The translations under genes and the position numbers were made by a program. From Cryomorphaceae bacterium (GTDB taxonomy: Bacteria; Bacteroidota; Bacteroidia; Flavobacteriales_D; Crocinitomicaceae): a stretch of 64,000 nt of DNA. A model generated the notes under the pieces. That model was not told the DNA's origin. It worked only from the letters and a program-made list of their open reading frames with translations, and did not search any database. The stretch is from the NCBI GenBank assembly GCA_027485415.1, contig JAIXRC010000133.1:1-64000 (forward strand), written 5' to 3'. Within the stretch, counting starts at the first letter, position 1. Each line of letters starts with the position of its first letter. This document shows, one piece after another, positions 10,201 through 18,212 of the stretch.

Positions 10201-10582
10201 GATTTGGATCATGTTGAACTATATGATACAATTGCAATGTATTGATGAGACGATCCGATATATCAGAAAACATTGAACCAATTAAACGCGCAGCTGCATC
10301 GTAATTCATTCGAGGTATCACCCTCTTCGATTTTAACCACGGAATAAGACTTTGCCATATGAAGAATCCACTCACACAAAGTCCTGTTGAAGCGACCAAA
10401 AATAACCGTATAATTCCCTTTAATTCTATAAAATAAAATAAAGTTGAAAAAATTAAAAACGCAGAACTTACAGCAATCAACGAAAGCAGTAAACCTTTTA
10501 AACTCGAGTTTAGATAATATTTATCCAGAAAACGGTCTATTTCTGTGTGTAGGTATTGTATGTCTGTATTCGATGTTTTCAT
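7214..10582 (-). CDS. DUF4175-type giant membrane-anchored coiled-coil protein
   Basis: An 1122-residue protein of unknown function. Three membrane segments lie near the N-terminus (about residues 29-50, 55-80 and 161-184). A beta-rich region resembling Ig-like repeats follows (about 190-490), then a long Glu/Lys/Gln-rich coiled coil (about 500-760), a helical stretch, a Lys/Gly/Pro/Ser-rich flexible region with repeats like 'KPGSG', 'GNGKPKPGG' and 'SPGGKSPG' (about 930-1000), and a charged C-terminus. The architecture matches what I know as DUF4175 in Bacteroidota. The coiled coil probably extends into the periplasm. It heads the operon with the RsbW-like ATPase, ybeY and mnmG. A TACTTTTG element ends 7 bases before its ATG. 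Confidence 0.75.
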   Translation of the reverse strand: MKTSNTDIQYLHTEIDRFLDKYYLNSSLKGLLLSLIAVSSAFLIFSTLFYFIELKGIIRLFLVASTGLCVSGFFIWQSLIPWLKSKRVIPRMNYDAAARLIGSMFSDISDRLINTLQLYHIVQHDPNQLDLLVASIAQKTAQLRVFNFSHAVNFRVNRKYLKYLLPSSLTILLLVVFVPHILTQGTRQMFDYSNTTPADFMFVLVKGNQRYEEGSDVCIQVNTKGMKIPENVYLVCDQGTFLMSKSSKVSFIYTLKNVKKSGSFYFEANGVRSNEFAYSVNGKSSLGKFNVFCKFPSYLNKKNVTYDNVGDLTVPEGTVLQWSGFGNNTSHVEFTGIAGSSIFSTQNFALEKKVVNSGLLKVVLTNAFSHKKDTIKYHIEVVKDAYPQIDLSENIDSLNDGVRYFNGQIMDDYGLSSLTFHYKIIRKGNSARQVSLPVVFNKGTKSNFSFGVDFRRENILLEDVIEYYFMVKDNDGVNGCKSTRSFTGQYKLPDLQELNKERTQEQEALKNDLEKVLQRTKEFEKSVDKLKKDVMNSKSKDWGNKQKVQQLQQEQKSLTEDLQKVKNQLEQGTQEKNQLSELDKELLEKQEMIEKLLEEVMDEELKKLLDEIEKLLNEQNKPALQEELKKLDQSAEQRSQQLDRTLEMLKKLQVNERIDDLEKELKENAQKQDELRENLEKDQLSKEEGLKQQEAIKDRFEEIKKSLEDLKKLNSELLDPMNLDGTKALEESITEELSKSSEGIKDGKKSKSQNSQKNAADQMEQMAEQLNEQQQAANQQQAEEDMDMLREILESLMMLSFDQEALVHAFNKISTSDPKYRKLSRDQIRINTKTSVVKDSLLALAKRQPKVASFIDKELSDLDFSHNSTIEAIDDHRKSDILTYQQKAMTNYNNLALLLNETLQQMQSQMQSMKPGSGSCSKPGNGKPKPGGMSSGDMKEMLKKQLEQMKKGQSPGGKSPGDKEGNAPGTKPGSQGMSMLGLGNKEIAKMAAEQTAIRQRLEQLRNELNKDGQGSGNKLNPLIKELEQQEKDLINKKFSPELINRQKDILTRLLESEKAVMERGYEEKRESKSGNDEKKSNLIQLKEYTKEKFSGVEMIRTVDPSLNPYYRVKAEEYFNLVD

Positions 10583-10589
10583 GAATGAT

Positions 10590-10597
10590 CAAAAGTA
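10590..10597 (-). promoter_or_regulatory. Candidate Bacteroidota -7 element for the DUF4175 operon
   Basis: TACTTTTG on the minus strand fits TAnnTTTG and ends 7 bases before the start codon, implying a leader of almost zero length. No convincing -33 TTG is seen. Confidence 0.35.
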
Positions 10598-11015
10598 ATT
10601 ATTGATGAGGTATCTACCTAAATAATTCGATTAACACAAGTAATTAAATTAAAAAATATTTTTTAAAAAGATTTATTATTTCTCTTATTAAGATTGTTCA
10701 TTTGTTAATAAAGCCGGAATTAGGCAAATAATCCTCTTTTCATAAACGTTATTTGAACATTTTGTTAACACTAAAAAATATAAAATTCATTGATATATCA
10801 GACATTATTCAGTTAGATTAACACATGTGAACAGCATTTTGAATATCCTCTTGTATTGTTTATATCAAGCACATAAAAAAAGAATAAATCAATGGATTTT
10901 TTCTAGAATATGTAAAATTAAATTTGGATTAACAATTAATTTGGATTAGAGTGCTCTAAGTTTTTATGTTTTTTAAAATGTAATTAACAGGGTGATGAAC
11001 AAGTTATTAAAACCA

Positions 11016-11023
11016 TAACTTTG
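11016..11023 (+). promoter_or_regulatory. Candidate -7 element for rpiB
   Basis: TAACTTTG fits TAnnTTTG and lies 12 bases before the rpiB ATG. No good -33 TTG is visible. Confidence 0.45.
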
Positions 11024-11035
11024 TAAAAAAAAACA

Positions 11036-11467
11036 ATGAAGCTTAGTATTGGATCCGATCATGCAGGCTATGCCTTAAAATCAACACTTATTCCATGGCT
11101 TGAGTCCATGGGACATGTAGTTGCAGATAAGGGTTGCTATAGCGAGGATAGCATCGATTATCCCGATTATGGGCATCCTGTAGCGTCCGACGTAGAATCC
11201 AATACCGCTAATGTAGGAATTTTAATTTGCGGTTCTGGGAACGGTATCAGCATGACCGCAAATAAGCATCAAGGAATCCGATGCGCCCTATGCTGGACTC
11301 CAGAAATTTCAGCCCTAGCAAGGCAACATAACGATGCGAATATTGTTGCCCTTCCTGCTCGATTTATTGACGCTACTACAGCTAAGCAGATTATTGAAAC
11401 CTTTCTAACTACCGAGTTTGAAGGTGGAAGACACGCCAACCGCGTTGCAAAGATTGCTTGTCATTAA
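11036..11467 (+). CDS. rpiB: Ribose-5-phosphate isomerase B
   Basis: Interconverts ribose-5-phosphate and ribulose-5-phosphate in the pentose phosphate pathway. The 143-residue protein starts with 'SDHAGYALK', the RpiB/LacAB family signature, and has the active-site Cys in 'ICGSGNGISM', the anion-binding loop. The C-terminal 'GGRHANRVAKI' binds the phosphate in known structures. It is transcribed alone from the AT-rich gap, and its stop overlaps the convergent hemW stop by 4 bases. Confidence 0.95.
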   Translation: MKLSIGSDHAGYALKSTLIPWLESMGHVVADKGCYSEDSIDYPDYGHPVASDVESNTANVGILICGSGNGISMTANKHQGIRCALCWTPEISALARQHNDANIVALPARFIDATTAKQIIETFLTTEFEGGRHANRVAKIACH

Positions 11468-12564
11468 ACCCTGAACAATAACGAACTTAATCGATCGGCT
11501 TTAAGGAAACCATTTTTTGTAAGCCGATAAACGTTGTTTTGGTAAGTTAAGTCACCGTTTTTTATCAGCAACTTTATTTCTCTTTTTTCTTGAGTACTTA
11601 AATTACCGAAGCGCTCTATGGAATCTCGGCTTACTCCCTCTAAGGTTCTTAGTCCTGTTAACCAAAGTTCGTTCCACCTATTTTCGTCCGATAATTCTTC
11701 AGTATCAAACCAATCCAATTGCTTAATGTATTGTGCATTGTTCGCAACATTCCAGCGGCGGATGTATTTTCCATCGTATGAATGAGCGCCAGGTCCAATA
11801 CCTAAGTAAGGAAATCCTTTCCAGTAATTCCTATTATGAAGCGCATAAGCTTTATTTCGGGCATAATTTGAAACTTCATATTGTTCGAATCCACGTTCTA
11901 TTAACCGTTGTTGGACTTCGAAATAATGATCCACTTGTTGATTTTCGTTGATTAAAGGCGCTCCAGATTTCTTCTCGGTATATGCTAATAAGGTTTTGTT
12001 TTCTAAGGTTAAAGCATAGGCTGAAACGTGATTAATGAAGGTGTTATCGGTTAATGCTGCCATGAGTTCAAGATCTTGTAGGGTTTGATTAGGAACTCCG
12101 TATATAAAGTCGATGGAACAATTGAATGAAAAATTCTCCAGCAGTTTTAAGTTAATTAATACATCCTGAGCGGTATGATTTCGGTTCATCCATTGAAGCA
12201 GTGTTTCATTGAGTGTTTGTATACCAATACTTAAACGGTTAATTCCTAAGGACTCCCAGTGGGTTAAATTTTCGTTCGTTAAATCCTCGGGATTTACTTC
12301 CAAAGTGATTTCTTCCACTGAATTATGGTTCGATAATATTTTTAGGAAATTTTGAAGCTCATTTTTCGAAAGTAAGCTGGGTGTTCCTCCTCCAAAATAG
12401 ATGGTTTTTACTGGTTCTTCAAGTTCTGGTAAACGTTCCTGAAGTTCTTTCAGCATGGTATTCAATAAACGTTCACGGTATGAATGAAAAGTTGTAGAGA
12501 AGTGAAAATCACAATAACTGCATTTTTTCCTACAGAATGGTACATGAAAATAAATACCAGCCAA
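11464..12564 (-). CDS. hemW: HemW-like radical SAM protein (haem chaperone, formerly HemN-like)
   Basis: Radical SAM enzyme with the cluster motif 'CRKKCSYCDFHFS' (CxxxCxxC) near the N-terminus, then 'YFGGGTPSLL' and 'SIGIQTLNETLL', both typical of the HemN/HemW family. At 366 residues, without the N-terminal extension and extra residues of true HemN, it fits HemW, which binds haem and is thought to deliver it to respiratory enzymes rather than oxidise coproporphyrinogen. It follows the protease gene by 2 bases on the same strand and so is probably co-transcribed with it and the redoxin gene. Confidence 0.9.
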   Translation of the reverse strand: MAGIYFHVPFCRKKCSYCDFHFSTTFHSYRERLLNTMLKELQERLPELEEPVKTIYFGGGTPSLLSKNELQNFLKILSNHNSVEEITLEVNPEDLTNENLTHWESLGINRLSIGIQTLNETLLQWMNRNHTAQDVLINLKLLENFSFNCSIDFIYGVPNQTLQDLELMAALTDNTFINHVSAYALTLENKTLLAYTEKKSGAPLINENQQVDHYFEVQQRLIERGFEQYEVSNYARNKAYALHNRNYWKGFPYLGIGPGAHSYDGKYIRRWNVANNAQYIKQLDWFDTEELSDENRWNELWLTGLRTLEGVSRDSIERFGNLSTQEKREIKLLIKNGDLTYQNNVYRLTKNGFLKADRLSSLLFRV

Positions 12565-12566
12565 GG

Positions 12567-14831
12567 TTAATCTTTCATCAAATTAATGACTGATTGATAT
12601 CCGTTTTCCAAGGTACAATGCAACCAATATATACCGGATTTTAGGTCAGTAACGTCAAGGGAAAAATTCTTGGTCGGTGAATAATATTCTGTTTTAACTA
12701 TTTTTCCTTGCAGATCCAATAGGTTAATTTTAGTTAAGTTAGAACTAGCAACGCCATAGATTATTGTTTTACCAGGATTTGGATACAGGTTTATCTGAAT
12801 ATTCTCAAGTCCTTGAAGGGAATTTTCTTCTATACAAAAATTGAGTTGCGCTTGATCACCAAAATCCGAAGCCTCGGAAGAAATTCCTGTTAAAGAGTCT
12901 CCTTGAGCACTGATTATCACGTTACCGCTAGAATCACACCAAGGCAAACCATAAATTCCATCCCCGTACGAATCGTTGATGGTAAAAATGTAACATCCTG
13001 CATTTAAACACCACGTCTCACTGATTAAGCCTGGAGCATTATCAGGGTACCCGCTGCCACTGAATAATACGGTTCCAGCCTGATCCGTTAATTCCCAAGA
13101 AGTTTCAGAACCGTAGCAATCAAGCGTTAAATCAAGAAGTACGGCTTGTCCGTTAATAACTACGGTAAACGTGTTGTTTTGTGTGTTGTTGTTGATGTTC
13201 TCATCGTTCCCAGTATTTGGATTATTCACTGTTGCAGTAAACGTATGCGTTCCTGAACCGAGGTTTGCTGCGGGTAAGGTTATGGTAGTCGATTGCCATT
13301 GTGCCAAGGATCCGTTCCATGTGTAACTTAAATTGTTTTGGCCATCGAATCCATAATTGATAGTTACTGTGGTCAGGGTTAAGGCTCCTCCGTTCGAAAG
13401 GGTAACAGAAGGGGTAATGGTTCCGTTACAAAAAGTTCCAGAAACTCCCGCAGTTGCGGATAAGGCTGGGTCTACTTGTGCCGGTACGTTACCGCTTGGG
13501 TCATATCCGTTCACAAAAGTGGCGTTCGTAGCTGCGGGGTCTAGCCAATATTTCAATTGGTTTGAGCTATCGCTGTTTTGGGGATTCCAAGAATAGCTGA
13601 TTTTACCGTATTCATCAGAAAGAGCAGCTGCGCCGCATGCGGATGCTCCTCCGTGCAATTGACCAACGATTCGATGGTTTTGGTCAAACAAGGGGGATCC
13701 AGAAGAACCTCCTTCGGTTACTCCTTCATCCCAACCGGTTACACCCCAATGGGAATTTGCTGGACTTGCACCAAAAGTTGTGGAAATAAGGGGATTATTT
13801 TCAATGGATATTTTTTTAATATCTCCTGCGGGGTGATGAATGCCTACAGCAGAGGTTGGGATGTTATTGGTATTATCCCATCCGTTAAAATAGGGGTTGA
13901 ATGCAGCAGGCACCGTCCCTCCTTGCAGACCTCCTGTTATTTCTACCAAACAAAAATCTGACGCACTAGCCCTTGCACGTAATATTCCGCTATTCAAGGA
14001 TTGGAACGTGGGTTCAGTTGCTGGATTGTTGCAGCCAGCGCTTTGCCAATTAAAACGAAAGACCCAATTTGCTGGATTACTGAAGCAATGGTTTGCGGTA
14101 AGTACGTAAGGCTTTCCGTTGTTCAAGGTATTGTTTATCAATGATCCGGAGCAAAAACCGTTGTTGTTAGTAACCAGCATCACTACACCGTTTCGTTCTT
14201 GCTGCCATGCTGCACCTTGCGGACAATTGACGTTAAAATTGCAATTACCAGAACTACCAAAGGCCTTTAAATAGAATTCTTGAGGCGTTCTATATCCGTG
14301 AGTAACGGTACTCAATTGAACGTGACCTTTCGGATTTCCTTCAGGAACATAGTATTCAAGGATGATTTCATCTCCGGGTACCAATTCGCTACCCAATTGC
14401 TCTTCGTACAAGTGTTCTTCGGTAAATTTCCCCAGAATAAAGGTTTTATCTGGATTGTAGATGTACAATTCGTTTCCTTTTGGTATTACGGTATGATCAA
14501 AAGCAAGATTTAAGGTTAAGGCATCGCTGCTTTTGATGCGCAACAACCAAAGTTTTCCATGGTTTTTGGTGGGTATCCAAACTCCGTTTTGTGCTGAATT
14601 CACAAAGGTTGAATGGTTGTAACCAAAGCGCCAAGGGTGGTCTCCAAGGGAATCCAACACACGGTCTTCGTGCCTCAAAGCCACAATATCTGGAGAAGGA
14701 AAGGAAATCAAGGGGACTTTTTCCCAACCGTTTTCTGGAAAATAATGTCCTTTACCCCCACCTCCTTGTATTTGTGCTTGGGTATTAAATGCCAGAAATA
14801 AAAGTAAAAGAAATAGGTGACGTTGAACCAT
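12567..14831 (-). CDS. Secreted trypsin-like (lysyl endopeptidase-like) serine protease with T9SS tail
   Basis: Predicted extracellular endopeptidase. A signal peptide (to about residue 20) is followed by an N-terminal propeptide-like region and a chymotrypsin-fold domain resembling lysyl endopeptidase (Achromobacter protease I). The catalytic His is in 'LTANHCF', the Asp probably in 'ASDFCLVEI', and the Ser in 'GGSSGSPLFD'. Next come a CARDB/Ig-like repeat region ('SGTHTFTATVNN'), a module with 'YGDGIYG' that I do not recognise, and a C-terminal T9SS type A domain ('LYPNPGKT', 'GIYWLHC'). At 754 residues it is much longer than the catalytic domain alone. The redoxin gene ends 4 bases upstream and hemW starts 2 bases downstream. 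Lys specificity is inferred. Confidence 0.85.
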   Translation of the reverse strand: MVQRHLFLLLLFLAFNTQAQIQGGGGKGHYFPENGWEKVPLISFPSPDIVALRHEDRVLDSLGDHPWRFGYNHSTFVNSAQNGVWIPTKNHGKLWLLRIKSSDALTLNLAFDHTVIPKGNELYIYNPDKTFILGKFTEEHLYEEQLGSELVPGDEIILEYYVPEGNPKGHVQLSTVTHGYRTPQEFYLKAFGSSGNCNFNVNCPQGAAWQQERNGVVMLVTNNNGFCSGSLINNTLNNGKPYVLTANHCFSNPANWVFRFNWQSAGCNNPATEPTFQSLNSGILRARASASDFCLVEITGGLQGGTVPAAFNPYFNGWDNTNNIPTSAVGIHHPAGDIKKISIENNPLISTTFGASPANSHWGVTGWDEGVTEGGSSGSPLFDQNHRIVGQLHGGASACGAAALSDEYGKISYSWNPQNSDSSNQLKYWLDPAATNATFVNGYDPSGNVPAQVDPALSATAGVSGTFCNGTITPSVTLSNGGALTLTTVTINYGFDGQNNLSYTWNGSLAQWQSTTITLPAANLGSGTHTFTATVNNPNTGNDENINNNTQNNTFTVVINGQAVLLDLTLDCYGSETSWELTDQAGTVLFSGSGYPDNAPGLISETWCLNAGCYIFTINDSYGDGIYGLPWCDSSGNVIISAQGDSLTGISSEASDFGDQAQLNFCIEENSLQGLENIQINLYPNPGKTIIYGVASSNLTKINLLDLQGKIVKTEYYSPTKNFSLDVTDLKSGIYWLHCTLENGYQSVINLMKD

Positions 14832-14835
14832 GGTC

Positions 14836-15459
14836 TTAATTTTTGATGGGTGCTTTAACCCTTTTTATTCCACATCCTTTCGGTTCTGTGGTATGGGGTT
14901 TAATCTTTTTTTGGTTTGCTTTAGCGCGAAGGGCGTTGAAAAGATACGGTTCTTCCTGTTTTCTCGATTTGTCCCAAGAATTATCGATAGAACCGGTGTA
15001 AATCAGGGTTAAATTCTCGTCAAAAAAATACACATGAGGCGTTGTTCTAGCCCCAAAAGCATCCGCTAATTTCGATTCAGTGTCTAGCAAATAAGGCATG
15101 GCATATCCTTGTTCTTGTGCGTGTTTTTTCATTTCTTCAAACGAATCGGCTTGGTTGCGTTTCCCTTCGTTTGAATTGACGAGTATGAAACCGATTTCGT
15201 AGGTTTGAGCCGCATTATATAGCGAATCGTATTGTTTTTCCCATCCAGGAAAATCGTCTGAACCAACCACAAAAGGACAAGAATTGCAACTAAAAACAAC
15301 CATGAGTCCATTTTTCTTGACCGCCTGAGAAAGGGTTAAGGTCGTTTCATCAACGTTTTTTAACGCGAGGTTTTGAAGGGGTGCTTTATCTTTAACGGAC
15401 AACTGAGCAGAACCGTAAAAAAGGGAGAAAAGAAGGATGAAAAAAAAGCAGTGTTTCAT
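14836..15459 (-). CDS. Secreted thioredoxin-fold redoxin (AhpC/TSA family)
   Basis: A 207-residue protein when started at the ATG at 15459, where a signal peptide begins ('MKHCFFFILLFSLFYGSAQ'); the track start at 15564 adds 35 unlikely residues. The redoxin domain has the active-site motif 'SCNSCPFV', with a CxxC, and later 'RTTPHVYFFDE' with the family cis-Pro. It resembles the thioredoxin-like peroxiredoxins common in Bacteroidota whose targets are unknown. It likely acts in the periplasm. It is the first gene of the run redoxin - protease - hemW, so a role in folding or protecting the secreted protease is possible but unproven. Confidence 0.8.
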   Translation of the reverse strand: MKHCFFFILLFSLFYGSAQLSVKDKAPLQNLALKNVDETTLTLSQAVKKNGLMVVFSCNSCPFVVGSDDFPGWEKQYDSLYNAAQTYEIGFILVNSNEGKRNQADSFEEMKKHAQEQGYAMPYLLDTESKLADAFGARTTPHVYFFDENLTLIYTGSIDNSWDKSRKQEEPYLFNALRAKANQKKIKPHTTEPKGCGIKRVKAPIKN

Positions 15460-15533
15460 AGGATAAAGTATTGAAGTGCAAGAATAGTTAAAAACTAAAA
15501 CGTGAGCAATATTCTGCGGAAAAACCGAATAGT

Positions 15534-15541
15534 TATCTTTG
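15534..15541 (+). promoter_or_regulatory. Candidate -7 element for udk
   Basis: TATCTTTG fits TAnnTTTG and ends 7 bases before the first of two adjacent ATG codons, pointing to a leaderless or nearly leaderless transcript. Confidence 0.45.
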
Positions 15542-15548
15542 TTCAAGA

Positions 15549-16190
15549 ATGATGGAAAATACACCGATAGTAATAGGTATTTGCGGCGGAAGCGGTTCAG
15601 GAAAGACTACGTTAATCAAGCGATTGCAAGATGAAATTGCGCATTTGAATCCTGCATTATTTACAATGGATAATTATTATCGCCCTATGGAAACCCAAGT
15701 AAGGGACGGAAATGGAGTAATAAATTTTGATTTACCCACAGCCTTGGACGAAGAACAATTATCCCGGGATTTAACTCAACTTTATCAAGGAAATTCGATT
15801 GAGGTAAAGGAGTATTTTTTCAACACCCAACCAGTAAAAAACGTATTACTTACCATCCATCCTGCGAAAATCCTCTTGGTAGAAGGGTTGTTTTTGTTTT
15901 ACTACCCAGAAGTTTTTAAGTTAATCGATTGGAGTATATATGTGGACGTCGATCCAAAAATACAACTTGATAGGCGTATTTACAGGGATCAGTCTACCCG
16001 AGGGTACAAGCATCAAGAGATTATATATCAATGGGAAAATCACGTTTTGCCTTGTTACAAATCCTACATTGAACCCTATAAACAAAAGGCTAATTTTGTA
16101 TTTAATAACGATGAACGCGCAGAGTCGGATTTTGTGCAATTGATGGAGCAGGTACAGCATTTATTGACCCAGCGAGGAGTTTTAGCCTAA
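15549..16190 (+). CDS. udk: Uridine kinase
   Basis: Phosphorylates uridine and cytidine to UMP and CMP in pyrimidine salvage. The P-loop is 'GICGGSGSGKTTL' near the N-terminus; 'MDNYYRP' carries the nucleoside-binding residues and 'VEGLFLFYYPEV' matches the Walker B region. At 213 residues it has normal length. Two ATG codons stand side by side at the start and I keep the first. ispG follows after 32 bases and may share the transcript. Confidence 0.92.
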   Translation: MMENTPIVIGICGGSGSGKTTLIKRLQDEIAHLNPALFTMDNYYRPMETQVRDGNGVINFDLPTALDEEQLSRDLTQLYQGNSIEVKEYFFNTQPVKNVLLTIHPAKILLVEGLFLFYYPEVFKLIDWSIYVDVDPKIQLDRRIYRDQSTRGYKHQEIIYQWENHVLPCYKSYIEPYKQKANFVFNNDERAESDFVQLMEQVQHLLTQRGVLA

Positions 16191-16222
16191 ACATTCTCTC
16201 TGTAAACCTTGTTAACGCTATT

Positions 16223-18130
16223 ATGAGTTATTGCAAAAACCCATATTTTCAGGATCGACTCAATACCCTTGAAGTTCGAGTGGGGGCGGTGTGCTTGGGC
16301 TCAAAATTTCCCATCCGTGTTCAGTCCATGACAACGGCCGACACTCTTGATACCATGGCTTCTGTTGAAGAATCTGTGCGTATGATAGATGCAGGATGCG
16401 AAATTGTTCGCTTAACTGCTCCTAGCAAAAAGGAGGCGGAGAACTTACACCTTATTAAGCAAGCCTTAAGCGAACGCGGCTACCACCAACCGCTGGTAGC
16501 GGACATACATTTCACCCCAAATGCCGCAGAAATTGCGGCATTGCATGTGGAAAAAGTGCGCGTGAATCCCGGTAATTATGCCGACAAGAAGAAATTCGAA
16601 GAGATTACCTACACGGATGAAAGCTATCAATCAGAGCTTTTGCGTATTGAAGAGAAATTTACGCCTTTGGTTAAGCTCTGCAAATCCTTAGGAAGAGCGA
16701 TGCGCATTGGGACGAATCACGGGTCCCTTTCCGACCGAATCTTGAGCCGCTACGGCGATACTCCAGAGGGAATGGTGGCTTCGGCCTATGAATTTATAGA
16801 GGTTTGCGAAAAAAACGACTACTTCAATTTGGTAATATCCATGAAGGCCAGTAATACCTTGGTGATGGTTCAGGCTTATCGGTTGTTGGTGTCAGAAATG
16901 ATTAAAAGAGGTCGTCATTACCCCTTACATCTGGGGGTAACTGAGGCTGGTGATGGGGAAGATGGAAGGATTAAGTCTGCGGTAGGTATTGGTTCACTGT
17001 TAGTAGATGGACTGGGAGATACCGTTCGCGTTTCGTTAACCGAAGCCCCTGAATTTGAAGTTCCAGTAGCTCAAAAGCTCATCGAAATCGCCCAACAAAA
17101 AAACATTTTATCTCTTCCTTATTATCCCAAAGGTTTACCCTTCGATCCTTTCCATTTTGAACGACGGACTTCAAGCGTATTGGGAAACATTGGAGGAGGA
17201 AACGCTCCGGTGGTTGTGGCTGATTTTTCCCAACAAGAAACCATCACTCCAGCTAACCTGTTCGCATGCGGTTATACTTATTCCAACGCTTTGGATAAAT
17301 GGAATGTGCACGACGCAGCAGCGGACTACGTTTATTTGGGTAAAAACACCTTGGACTTCGAACTGCCGGGCACCTTGAGGGTTGTTGTAGACGAATCGGT
17401 ATGGGCAACTCAAAGCCCGCTTCCCGTTGGAACGATCCCCTTGGTTTCCTTGAAAAACCGCCATAAAATTCCCCAAAACCAACCCTGTTTTTGTGCAACT
17501 AAGGCAGAAGATTTGGCGGTGGATTTGCATTTATTGCAAGCTGAAGATGTTCTTGTACTTCAATCCTCTTATGATAACAAGGTACAGTGGTTCCGGTGGG
17601 CATTTATGGTGTTAAAAGAACATCAAAAATCCAACCCCGTTGTTTTTAACCTTCTGTCAGAATCGTCAGACCTTGAACAATTTCAGTTGGAAATGGGGGT
17701 GTTTGCTGGATCACTTTTCGTAGACGGATTAGGCGATGGCTTATGGATTCAAGCGCCTCAGCAACCCAAAATTGAAATCAATAAGGTGGCCTTTGGGGTA
17801 TTGCAAGCAACGAGGTTACGGATTTCAAAAACTGAGTATATTTCGTGCCCAAGCTGCGGAAGAACCTTGTTTGATTTACAAGAAACAACTGCAAAAATAC
17901 GAGATCGCACAAGCCATTTAAAGGGATTGAAAATTGGAATCATGGGCTGTATTGTTAACGGGCCGGGTGAAATGGCCGATGCCGATTACGGTTATGTAGG
18001 TTCGGGTCCTGGTAAGATTACCCTTTACAAAGAAAAGGAGGTTGTTCGCAAAAACGTGAACACCGAAGATGCTGTAGATTCCTTAATTGACCTCATCAAA
18101 TCCCACGGCGATTGGATTGATCCGGCTTAA
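16223..18130 (+). CDS. ispG: 4-hydroxy-3-methylbut-2-enyl diphosphate synthase, long form
   Basis: Penultimate enzyme of the MEP isoprenoid pathway; reduces MEcPP to HMBPP with a [4Fe-4S] cluster. The N-terminal TIM barrel ('PIRVQSMTTADT', 'VRVNPGNY', 'RIGTNHGS') and the C-terminal cluster domain ('CPSCGRTLFDL', 'GIMGCIVNGPGE') flank a ~240-residue middle domain absent from E. coli IspG. The long, three-domain form (635 residues here) is known from Bacteroidota, Chlamydiota and plants. All three cluster cysteines are present. Together with ispD further along, it shows that this organism uses the MEP route, which feeds the carotenoid genes in this window. Confidence 0.96.
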   Translation: MSYCKNPYFQDRLNTLEVRVGAVCLGSKFPIRVQSMTTADTLDTMASVEESVRMIDAGCEIVRLTAPSKKEAENLHLIKQALSERGYHQPLVADIHFTPNAAEIAALHVEKVRVNPGNYADKKKFEEITYTDESYQSELLRIEEKFTPLVKLCKSLGRAMRIGTNHGSLSDRILSRYGDTPEGMVASAYEFIEVCEKNDYFNLVISMKASNTLVMVQAYRLLVSEMIKRGRHYPLHLGVTEAGDGEDGRIKSAVGIGSLLVDGLGDTVRVSLTEAPEFEVPVAQKLIEIAQQKNILSLPYYPKGLPFDPFHFERRTSSVLGNIGGGNAPVVVADFSQQETITPANLFACGYTYSNALDKWNVHDAAADYVYLGKNTLDFELPGTLRVVVDESVWATQSPLPVGTIPLVSLKNRHKIPQNQPCFCATKAEDLAVDLHLLQAEDVLVLQSSYDNKVQWFRWAFMVLKEHQKSNPVVFNLLSESSDLEQFQLEMGVFAGSLFVDGLGDGLWIQAPQQPKIEINKVAFGVLQATRLRISKTEYISCPSCGRTLFDLQETTAKIRDRTSHLKGLKIGIMGCIVNGPGEMADADYGYVGSGPGKITLYKEKEVVRKNVNTEDAVDSLIDLIKSHGDWIDPA

Positions 18131-18212
18131 TGGTTCATCTATAAACATCGGCCCGTTGATTTCTATTGAAGACCCTTTCGAAACCAGTGAATAACTTACA
18201 TAATTTCGTTTT

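Larger units (their letters stand above)
10583..11035. other. AT-rich 453-bp intergenic region between divergent operons
   Basis: No ORF of note. It separates the minus-strand DUF4175 operon from plus-strand rpiB and should carry both promoters. Visible repeats are GATTAACACAwGT at about 10631 and 10816, and AATTTGGATTA twice at about 10922 and 10940. No clear DnaA-box cluster, tRNA or hairpin terminator was seen. Confidence 0.6.

Noticed and set aside
10583-11035. Possible replication origin (AT-rich gap near mnmG)
   Set aside because: No cluster of TTATCCACA-like boxes and no dnaA or dnaN nearby.
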